Shown here: in pieces, positions 14,900-21,289 of the stretch
Position numbering within the stretch: the stretch's first letter is position 1
How the letters are laid out: every line of letters begins with the position of its first letter
NCBI GenBank assembly: GCA_937950415.1
Contig: CALFDL010000033.1
Span: 1 to 29,240, forward strand
Length of the DNA stretch: 29,240 nt
Direction: 5' to 3'
Origin: an uncultured Collinsella sp.
GTDB taxonomy: Bacteria; Actinomycetota; Coriobacteriia; Coriobacteriales; Coriobacteriaceae
Made by a program: the position numbers and the translations under genes
The notes under the pieces: model-generated
Database searches by the model: none
What the model saw: the letters and a program-made list of their open reading frames with translations, nothing else
What the model was told of the DNA's origin: nothing

Positions 14900-14939
14900 A
14901 GGCGGTTGCAGGCACACGGGGTAGTGTCGATATGACCTG

Positions 14940-14973
14940 GGGCCCGCTGGCGCACACGCTGGCGGGCCCTTTT
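14940..14973 (+). terminator. Terminator after aguA2
   Basis: A 13-bp stem (14940-14952 with 14957-14969, two G-T pairs inside GGGCCCGC/GCGGGCCC) with a 4-base loop is followed by TTTT. Confidence 0.8.
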
Positions 14974-15033
14974 GCGTGCGGCGGGCAGCGTTGCACGCGG
15001 GCACTCGGGTCTAAGCGAGGGTACCAGGGGCCT

Positions 15034-15071
15034 TGCTTATCGTCGATAGTTAGTCTAGAATCGTCGATAGT
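15034..15071 (+). promoter_or_regulatory. Promoter with repeated palindromic operator ahead of AlbA-type regulator
   Basis: TATCGTCGATA (15038-15048) is an 11-bp palindrome, and ATCGTCGATAGT recurs at 15060-15071. A third partial copy, TAGTCGATGATA, follows. They overlap a possible promoter with -35 TTGCTT (15034-15039), a 16-bp spacer and -10 TAGAAT (15056-15061). This arrangement suits repression by the product of the gene that starts 17 bp further on. Confidence 0.5.
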
Positions 15072-15088
15072 CGATGATAGGGGGTAGC

Positions 15089-16639
15089 ATGCAGCTTGTT
15101 GAAAGTGAGACCGTGGAGTTCAAGTGCACATTTACCCCTAAGCTGCTCAAAGCTGTGGTGGCGTTTGCCAATTCGAATGGCGGTACCTTGTATATCGGAA
15201 TCGACGATTTTGGCAGCATCGTCGGCGTGGACGATATCGATGCCACCATGCTTCAATGCTCTAATGCAATAACCGATGGCGTGTATCCCGACGTTTCTGA
15301 AATCACGACGGTCTCCGCATTGGACATCGATGGCGTAGCGTTGGTGAAAATCGAGGTGGAAGCGGGTCCTCACAAGCCGTACTGCCTGTGCTCGAAGGGA
15401 TTTGTTCCCGCCGGGGTATATCGGCGCCTAGGTCCTGCAAACGTGCCCATCGAGATGGCCCAGATCCGCTCGATGATCAAGCGCACCGACGGCGATTATT
15501 TTGAGACCGCGCGCTCTCATGAACAGAGCTTGACGTTTTTTGAAGCCGAGCGGGTCTTTAGGCGCGCGGAGATTACGTTTGACCAAACCGCTCAAAAGAA
15601 TCTCGGCCTTATCGATGAGCTGGGCTTTTACACCAATTTGGCACTGCTGGTCTCTGACCAAAACCCCTTTGCAGTCCGCGCTGGCCTCTTCAACGACGAT
15701 GCGTATACCGAGTTTATCGACCGTCAGGATGGCGAGGGCTCGATCTTCAGGCAGATAGAGGATATCGAACGGTTCCTCAATATATCGAACGCAACGCGTA
15801 TGTACTTTGTGCCGGGAAGGCTCGATCGCATAGATAAGGACGACTATCCCCGCGAGGCTGTTCGAGAGGGAATTCTGAACCTGTTTATCCATCGCGACTA
15901 CGAATCTTCGGTGGCGTCTCTTATCAAGATGAGCCGTACGGCGCTTGAATTTACCAATGCGGGAGGGCCGCAGCACATCAGCGTCGAGGAGGCGCTTGCG
16001 GGCGGCTCGGACGCTCGGAATCCAAAGCTGCAACTGCTCTTTTTGCGTCTGGGGATGGTTGAGGCGTTTGGAACAGGCCTCAAGGGGATCCGTGCGCTCT
16101 ATGAGGCAGAAGGGTTGGAACCCGAGGTCTGCGCCTACCCTGCAATGTTTAGGTTGTCGCTGCCCAACGTCAACGCCGTGCGCAATTCCTATCTGACGCC
16201 TCGTGGCAATAGCGGTCCCAACTTGCGTGGGGATTACAGCGATTATGAGCAGCTCGAGCGGGAAGGGGCGTTGCCGCCCGATGTTTCGCAGGCGTTTGCA
16301 TCCGTGCGAGCGCAGCGAGAGGGGCGCGTGTCGATGAATGGCGACTGCGGCCACGAGGTGCGTGCCAAGCTCGTGGAGGAGCTTGGCTTTGATGTTGCGT
16401 GCAAGGCGTCCGCGATGCTACAGGATGTCTCGGACGAGCGACGTGGTGGATACGCTCGCACCTTGATTCGCTTTGCCCTTGAGCGGCCCCGCGGTTTTAC
16501 GCGCCAGGATGCTTCGGACGCTCTGGGGACTGGGCGCGACGTGACGCTGCGGGTTATCAACGGTTTGCTTGAGGAAGGCGCACTCGTTAAAGAGGGGCGC
16601 GCTCGGGCGACGAGATATCGCGCTGTCGGACAGGTTTAG
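15089..16639 (+). CDS. AlbA/Schlafen-domain ATP-binding transcriptional regulator
   Basis: The 516-residue protein begins with a Schlafen AlbA_2 DNA-binding domain (about residues 1-125), seen as ESETVEFKCTF and FANSNGGTLYIGIDD (26-40). A GHKL-like ATP-binding region follows (about residues 255-345, with EAVREGILNLFIHRDY and later FGTGLKGIRALYEAEGL). The C-terminal 90 residues contain a winged helix that could bind DNA. Proteins of this layout are annotated as transcriptional regulators, and their signal is rarely known. The start at 15089 follows a TAGGGGG ribosome site. An in-frame ATG five codons earlier overlaps that site. Palindromic repeats over its own promoter suggest autoregulation. 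It converges on the GNAT gene and has no obvious partner operon. Confidence 0.8.
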   Translation: MQLVESETVEFKCTFTPKLLKAVVAFANSNGGTLYIGIDDFGSIVGVDDIDATMLQCSNAITDGVYPDVSEITTVSALDIDGVALVKIEVEAGPHKPYCLCSKGFVPAGVYRRLGPANVPIEMAQIRSMIKRTDGDYFETARSHEQSLTFFEAERVFRRAEITFDQTAQKNLGLIDELGFYTNLALLVSDQNPFAVRAGLFNDDAYTEFIDRQDGEGSIFRQIEDIERFLNISNATRMYFVPGRLDRIDKDDYPREAVREGILNLFIHRDYESSVASLIKMSRTALEFTNAGGPQHISVEEALAGGSDARNPKLQLLFLRLGMVEAFGTGLKGIRALYEAEGLEPEVCAYPAMFRLSLPNVNAVRNSYLTPRGNSGPNLRGDYSDYEQLEREGALPPDVSQAFASVRAQREGRVSMNGDCGHEVRAKLVEELGFDVACKASAMLQDVSDERRGGYARTLIRFALERPRGFTRQDASDALGTGRDVTLRVINGLLEEGALVKEGRARATRYRAVGQV

Positions 16640-16721
16640 GGACGGGCGGTCCGGCCCCTTGGGTTATTCCTGGGCAGAGGCCAAGGGCCGGGTGCCCGGC
16701 TCGCCTTGATTGAAGGGGTAC

Positions 16722-17366
16722 TTAGAGCGTGCCTCCGTACATATAGACGATAAATCCGTCGCCGGTGTCCTGGCTGTGATCCTCCAGGATGCGCTTCATG
16801 TTGAGGTGCTCGTAGAACTGCCAATCGGAGTTGCAGTCGCTCATCAGGAAGAATTTGGTGCACCCGGCTTTGGCGAGCTCGGCGCGCGCAAGGTCGATGA
16901 GCGCACGGCCGAGCCCCTTGCCCTGCCATTCGGGCACGATGATGATCAGGTTGAGCTGGCCCTGGGCATATTCGTTGCCCGTGGCGGCAAAGCGGTCGGC
17001 TGTTGCCTTCTCGCGGCTATCGCCAAAGAGCGAGCCTTCGAGCTTGGCATCGGCGGTCTTTGCCATCTCGGTTGCCTGGGCGAACATCTCGTTGTAGCAG
17101 GGCTCCCACGTGGGATTGGTGCGTGGTTTGCCGTCTTCGAAGATGCCGATGCAGCAAGCGGCGATGATGCGGCCTTCGGCCTCGGCAACGAGTGCGATGG
17201 GGGAGCGCTGCAGCTGCATGGCGATGTTAAAGCGCGCACAGAAATCGGCGGCTTCGACGTCGCCTCGGTTGCGCAGCGTGTTGCACCACAGCTGGTTGTA
17301 GATGGCGGCGATGCCGGCCAGGTCATCGAGCGTGGCGGCACGCAGAGTTACGTTGTCAAGGCTCAT
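16722..17366 (-). CDS. GNAT-family N-acetyltransferase
   Basis: The 214-residue protein transfers an acetyl group from acetyl-CoA to an amine, and the substrate is unknown. The acetyl-CoA motif A is visible as IIIVPEWQGKGLGRALI (about residues 138-154), with the preceding beta strand and a C-terminal ...DWQFYEHLNM segment that normally closes the fold. The start is the ATG at 17366, with GGAAGGAG directly upstream; a TTG five codons earlier lies within that ribosome site. A hairpin GCCGGG/CCCGGC lies in the 82-bp space to the convergent AlbA-type gene. A polyamine acetyltransferase role would fit the neighbourhood but is not shown by sequence. Confidence 0.82.
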   Translation of the reverse strand: MSLDNVTLRAATLDDLAGIAAIYNQLWCNTLRNRGDVEAADFCARFNIAMQLQRSPIALVAEAEGRIIAACCIGIFEDGKPRTNPTWEPCYNEMFAQATEMAKTADAKLEGSLFGDSREKATADRFAATGNEYAQGQLNLIIIVPEWQGKGLGRALIDLARAELAKAGCTKFFLMSDCNSDWQFYEHLNMKRILEDHSQDTGDGFIVYMYGGTL

Positions 17367-17485
17367 GGGGGCTCCTTCCAAGTTGGGTCAGGCCACTTCT
17401 GAGTGTGACATGGCCGCAGGGCGCCCGCATCAATCATTCGGCAGACGAGCCCCGATACCTCGGGGACGGAGAGGTGGCAATTGGG

Positions 17486-17646
17486 TAGTCATTGGGGATG
17501 TTCTTAAACGACCAGTCAAACAAGAACGTCCCAAATGACTAATGGTGCAAGGAATGTCCCAAACTGCCGGCAGAAAAGGAACGTCCCTAACTGCCGCATC
17601 CCTAACTGTCACGACTACCTCAAAAGGAGCGTCCCCAAGTGCCGGC
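17486..17646. repeat. REP-like cluster of GRACGTCCC-type repeats
   Basis: The cluster opens with a 20-bp inverted repeat (17486-17505 with 17522-17541, 18 of 20 matched, 16-bp spacer). It continues with degenerate direct copies of AAGGAACGTCCCTAACTGCC: near 17549, 17577, a half copy near 17599, and 17624. Such spaced, variable copies resemble REP/BIME-type sequences mobilised by single-domain tyrosine transposases. No transposase is in the window. The stretch 17382-17485 before it shows nothing convincing. Confidence 0.55.
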
Positions 17647-17680
17647 TTTGGCAACGCCGATGTCTTGGCAACGACAGCGA

Positions 17681-17820
17681 AAGCCCGCCAGAGCGAGCAA
17701 GGTGCCTTGAAGCGAGGCGGCATTGACCTTTTGGTCATGCCGTCGAAGCTGAAAGGCAGATTGCCGCTCTGGCTGGTTTGCAGCGTCGGCCGGTTACGGC
17801 GTTTGGTAAAACGCCGTAAC
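17681..17820 (-). ncRNA. 3'-end structured element, copy 2 (after aroF stop)
   Basis: It has the same layout as copy 1. A perfect 12-bp hairpin (17793-17804 with 17809-17820, loop 17805-17808) starts two bases after the aroF stop. A conserved single-stranded word CGACGCTGCAA and a long stem-loop follow. The base arms 17681-17693 and 17768-17780 pair with one mismatch and one wobble. GCCTT pairs with AAGGC inside, and the apical helix is GGCAT-TGACC with GGTC-ATGCC. Most paired bases differ from copy 1 yet remain paired, while the linker words are conserved. Confidence 0.6.
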
Positions 17821-17821
17821 T

Positions 17822-18853
17822 CTAAACCCGCTCCGCGATCTCGTGGATGAGGTAGTCGGTCTTTTCCCAGCCCAGGCACGGGTCGGTGATCGACTTGCCA
17901 AAGACGCCGCCGTCGACCGGCTGGTTGCCGTCTTCTAGGTAGGACTCGATCATAAAGCCCTTGACCAGCTTGGAGATGGACTCGTTGCGGCGGCAGCTAT
18001 CGAGCACCTCCTTGCAAATGCGATACTGCTCCAGCGGACGCTTGCCCGAGTTGTCGTGGTTGCAGTCGATGACCGCTGCCGGATTGGCATAGCCGGCATG
18101 CTCGGTATAGCGTTCGGCCAGGCGTTCCAGGTGTTCGTAGTGGTAGTTGGGGTAGGTGCGCCCATCGAGACCGATGTAGCCACGCATAACGGCGTGTGCG
18201 AGCGGGTTGCCGTCGCACTCGACCTCCCAGTTGCGGAAGATGAAGCTCTGGTGCGCCTGGGCGGCGTAAATTGAGTTGAGCATAACGGTGGTAGAGCCGG
18301 CAGTGGGATTCTTCATGCCGACGGGTACCGAAATGCCGCTCGACACCAGACGGTGCTCCTGGTTCTCTACCGAGCGTGCGCCCACGGCGACATAGCTCAG
18401 CAGGTCAACGAGGTATTGGTAGTTGGACGGATAGAGCATCTCGTCGGCGGTGAAGAAGCCCGTTTCCTCAATAACGCGCAGGTGCATATGGCGGATGGCC
18501 TTGACGCCCTCGAGCAGGTCGTCGGGAGCCTCGGGGTTGGGGTTGTGCAGAAGACCCTTGTAACCGGTGCCCTTGGTGCGCGGCTTATTGGTGTAGACGC
18601 GCGGAATGATGATGAGCTTGTCCTTGACCTCTTCGGCGGTCTTGGCCAGTCGGTTCATATACTCGAGCACCGAATCCTCGCGGTCGGCAGAGCACGGGCC
18701 GATGATGAGCACCTTACGTGCGTCCTCGCCGGTAAAGACCTTGGCGACCTCGGAGTCGAATGCCTGTTTCTTAGCGGTAAGCTCGGCGGAAAGCGGCATT
18801 TCCTCGCGAATCTCCATGGGGATCGGCAGCCTGCGTTTGAATTCCATGGCCAT
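17822..18853 (-). CDS. aroF: 3-deoxy-7-phosphoheptulonate synthase, class I (DAHP synthase)
   Basis: This enzyme condenses phosphoenolpyruvate with erythrose 4-phosphate, the first step of the shikimate pathway to aromatic amino acids. The 343-residue protein has the class I alpha signature: metal-ligand Cys54 in IIGPCSAD, the PEP-binding KPRTKGTGYKG segment, VGMKNPTAGST, IDCNHDNSGK, and GKSITDPCLGW near the end. Length and order match AroF/AroG/AroH. The start at 18853 follows TTGAGGAGGCCCCT. A sigma70-like promoter lies 55 bp upstream. It is monocistronic and functionally unrelated to its neighbours. Which aromatic amino acid inhibits it cannot be told with confidence, so aroF is used as a generic symbol. 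Confidence 0.92.
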   Translation of the reverse strand: MAMEFKRRLPIPMEIREEMPLSAELTAKKQAFDSEVAKVFTGEDARKVLIIGPCSADREDSVLEYMNRLAKTAEEVKDKLIIIPRVYTNKPRTKGTGYKGLLHNPNPEAPDDLLEGVKAIRHMHLRVIEETGFFTADEMLYPSNYQYLVDLLSYVAVGARSVENQEHRLVSSGISVPVGMKNPTAGSTTVMLNSIYAAQAHQSFIFRNWEVECDGNPLAHAVMRGYIGLDGRTYPNYHYEHLERLAERYTEHAGYANPAAVIDCNHDNSGKRPLEQYRICKEVLDSCRRNESISKLVKGFMIESYLEDGNQPVDGGVFGKSITDPCLGWEKTDYLIHEIAERV

Positions 18854-18907
18854 AGGGGCCTCCTCAATCTACAGAAAGAGCAATAAGCGTATTCTCGAAT
18901 GCTCGGC

Positions 18908-18936
18908 ATTATCCGCTGTTGCACGCTAAAGTGCAA
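18908..18936 (-). promoter_or_regulatory. aroF promoter
   Basis: Read on the minus strand, -35 TTGCAC (18931-18936), a 17-bp spacer and -10 GATAAT (18908-18913) give a good sigma70-type promoter about 55-85 bp upstream of the aroF start. Just beyond it, at 18952-18989, lies a perfect 13-bp inverted repeat (AAACCTGCCAAAA, 12-bp spacer) that could be an upstream regulatory site or part of a repeat. Confidence 0.6.
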
Positions 18937-19070
18937 GCCCTTGCCACCCCGAAACCTGCCAAAAGGGACAGGTTTATTTTGGCAGGTTTTATATGGGGGA
19001 ACGTCGGCGGATACCGGGAGGGAGTGGCGTCGCGCGGGACCCTAAGGCTATTGTCGGTTCCCCAGGAAAC

Positions 19071-19311
19071 ACCCTGTGGGCAAAAAATGCCAAATATGAG
19101 TACGGTTGCTAGCTTAGTAGCATATTGCCTTCGCAAAATAATAGACATAACAGCAAAATATGTTCATTAACGCAAACACATATAAGTCCGCTATAGGGCT
19201 GTTTGATCAATTTAGGGACGCGTGTAAGCCGTGAAAACGGCATTTGGGGCTGTTTTGGCTGTTACTAAAAGGGTAACAGTACTCATATTTGCCCTATTTT
19301 GTCCACGGGGT
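19071..19311. repeat. MITE-like element bounded by 33-bp inverted repeats
   Basis: Arms 19071-19103 and 19279-19311 are equal in length and match at 28 of 33 positions, sharing AAATATGAGTAC at the inner end. Just inside each arm is a small hairpin (TGCTA/TAGCA on the left, GTTAC/GTAAC on the right). The 175-bp centre is AT-rich compared with the surroundings and has no credible gene. It lies between aroF and the ABC exporter, both on the minus strand. It could be a non-autonomous mobile element or two inverted copies of one regulatory repeat. No target-site duplication was identified by eye. Confidence 0.5.
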
Positions 19312-19367
19312 CTGGATGGCGCCGTCAATGGGGTCTCAGGGAAGGCGTTTCGAGGCTCGAAGGACAC

Positions 19368-19403
19368 AGAACGGGGGCGCAGGTTGTCCTGCGTCCCCGT
19401 TCT
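19368..19403 (-). terminator. Terminator-like hairpin after ABC exporter operon
   Basis: A 16-bp stem (19368-19383 with 19388-19403, one mismatch) with a TTGT loop lies about 30 bp after the minus-strand ABC stop. No T-run follows on the minus strand, so it may mainly protect the 3' end. Confidence 0.55.
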
Positions 19404-19432
19404 CGGGCGTTATTTGTTCCCTGAGGCAGAAT

Positions 19433-21289
19433 TTACGCCGCCTCGTCGAACTGCGAGTTGTACAGGTCGGCGTAGAAGCCGCCTTGGGCGAGCAGCTCGT
19501 CGTGCGTGCCCTTCTCGACGATGTCACCGTCGCGGATTACCAAGATCACGTCGGCGTTGCGGATCGTGGACAGGCGGTGCGCGATAACAAAGCTGGTACG
19601 GCCCTGCATCAGCGCATCCATGGCGCGCTGAATAAGCTCCTCGGTGCGGGTATCGACGTTGGAGGTCGCCTCGTCCAAAATCAGCGCCGGACGGTCGGCC
19701 AAAATGGCGCGGGCGATGGTCACGAGTTGGCGCTGGCCCTGTGAGAGGTTGGTGCCCTCCTCATTGATCATAAAGTCGTAGCCGCCGGCGAGCGTATGGA
19801 TAAAGTGGTCGCAGCGTGCGGCGCGCGCGGCGGCCTCGACCTCGGCGTCAGTCGCATCGGGACGTCCGTAGCGGATGTTCTCGCGGATGGTGCCGTTAAA
19901 CAGCCAGGTATCCTGCAGCACCATGGCAAACTCGCCGCGCAGTGCCGCGCGGTCCCAGTCGCGCACGTCGACGCCCTCGACGCGCAGCGAACCGCCGTCC
20001 ACGTCGTAGAAGCGCTGCAGCAGCTTAATGAGCGTGGTCTTGCCGGCGCCGGTGGGGCCGACGATGGCGATGGTTTGGCCGGGCTGTGCCTCGCAGCTAA
20101 AGTCGTGGATGATGGTCTTGTCGGGCGTGTAGCCAAACTTGACGTGGTCGAACTCAACGTGGCCAGGGCGCTTCTCGGGAATCTGGGCGTCGGCCTTCTG
20201 TTCCTCCTCGGGCGCGGCCAGGAACTCAAAGACGCGCTCGGTGGCAGCGGCCATCGACTGCATCGTGTTGCTCACGTTGCCCAGCTGCTGCACGGGTTGC
20301 GTAAAGTTGCGAACGTACTGGATAAAGCTCTGGATGTCGCCGGGCGTGGCATTGCCAGTCAGCGCGAGCTGTGCGCCCACCACGACGACGCCCACGTAGC
20401 CCATGTTGCCCACCAAGCTCATAAGCGGCATCATCAGGCCCGACAGGAACTGCGAGCGCCAGCCACTAATAAAGAGGCGGTCGTTTTGACGGTCGAACTC
20501 TTCAATCGAGGCCTCGGCGCGGTCGAACACCTGAATGACGTTCTGGCCGGCAAAGTCCTCCTCGATAATGCCGTTGACGGCGCCCAGAACCTGCTGTTGC
20601 TCGCGGAAGTACGGCTGCGAGAAGTGAATCATCACGGTCAAGATAATCGCGGCGGCCGGCAGCGTGAGCACGGTGACGCCGGTAAGCGGCAGGCTGATCG
20701 AAAGCATCATGACGAGCACGCCGATAATCTGCGTCACCGACGTGATAAGCTGCGTCACGCTCTGGTTGAGCGACTGACCCAGCGTGTCGACATCGTTGGT
20801 GATGCGGCTGAGCACGTCGCCCTTGCTGTGGCCGTTGAAGTAACTCATCGGAACGACGGCGATCTTGGCGGCGATCTCCTTGCGCATGCGATAACAAATC
20901 TTTTGCGTGACGCCGGTCATGAGCCAGCCTTGGATCAGGCTGCAGGCAGAGCTCGCCAGATACAGACAGAGCAAAAAGCCGAGCGTCTTGGCGATCCAGG
21001 CAAAGTCGACATCGCCGGTGCCGTTGACCTTGGCAACCAAGCCCTCAAACAGCTTAGTCGTAACTTGGCCGAGCACCTTGGGCCCCACAATGTTAAAGAT
21101 GACCGAGCACACGGCAAAGGCGACGGCGGCAAACACGGCAATCTTGTGCTGGCCGATATAGCCGAGCAGCTGCCTCATGGTGCCCTTAAAGTCCTTGGCC
21201 TTTTCGCCACGGCGCATGCCACCCATGCGGCCCATGGGACCACGCTGGCGGGTGGGCTTGGGAATCTGAGTCTTGGTCTCGTCTGCCAT
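19433..21289 (-). CDS. ABC exporter half-transporter, catalytically complete subunit
   Basis: The 618-residue protein fuses a six-helix membrane domain (about residues 40-350) to an ATPase domain. Walker A is GPTGAGKTT (411-419), the signature is LSQGQ (515-519), Walker B is LILDE (536-540) with the catalytic Glu540, and the H-loop His is 571. A basic, Gly/Met/Arg-rich cytoplasmic N-terminus (RGPMGRMGGMRRGEK) precedes the first helix. It pairs with the upstream gene to form a heterodimeric exporter like LmrCD, BmrCD or TM287/288, groups that export drugs or peptides and lipids. Its ATG overlaps the upstream stop (TAATG), which indicates translational coupling. The cargo is unknown. Confidence 0.88.
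   Translation of the reverse strand: MADETKTQIPKPTRQRGPMGRMGGMRRGEKAKDFKGTMRQLLGYIGQHKIAVFAAVAFAVCSVIFNIVGPKVLGQVTTKLFEGLVAKVNGTGDVDFAWIAKTLGFLLCLYLASSACSLIQGWLMTGVTQKICYRMRKEIAAKIAVVPMSYFNGHSKGDVLSRITNDVDTLGQSLNQSVTQLITSVTQIIGVLVMMLSISLPLTGVTVLTLPAAAIILTVMIHFSQPYFREQQQVLGAVNGIIEEDFAGQNVIQVFDRAEASIEEFDRQNDRLFISGWRSQFLSGLMMPLMSLVGNMGYVGVVVVGAQLALTGNATPGDIQSFIQYVRNFTQPVQQLGNVSNTMQSMAAATERVFEFLAAPEEEQKADAQIPEKRPGHVEFDHVKFGYTPDKTIIHDFSCEAQPGQTIAIVGPTGAGKTTLIKLLQRFYDVDGGSLRVEGVDVRDWDRAALRGEFAMVLQDTWLFNGTIRENIRYGRPDATDAEVEAAARAARCDHFIHTLAGGYDFMINEEGTNLSQGQRQLVTIARAILADRPALILDEATSNVDTRTEELIQRAMDALMQGRTSFVIAHRLSTIRNADVILVIRDGDIVEKGTHDELLAQGGFYADLYNSQFDEAA

Noticed and set aside
18909..19148. Small frames ending in TVLIFxxFCPxG at both sides of 19071-19311
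   Set aside because: The similarity of the two peptides follows from the 33-bp inverted repeat itself. Neither has a ribosome site, and they overlap repeat DNA.
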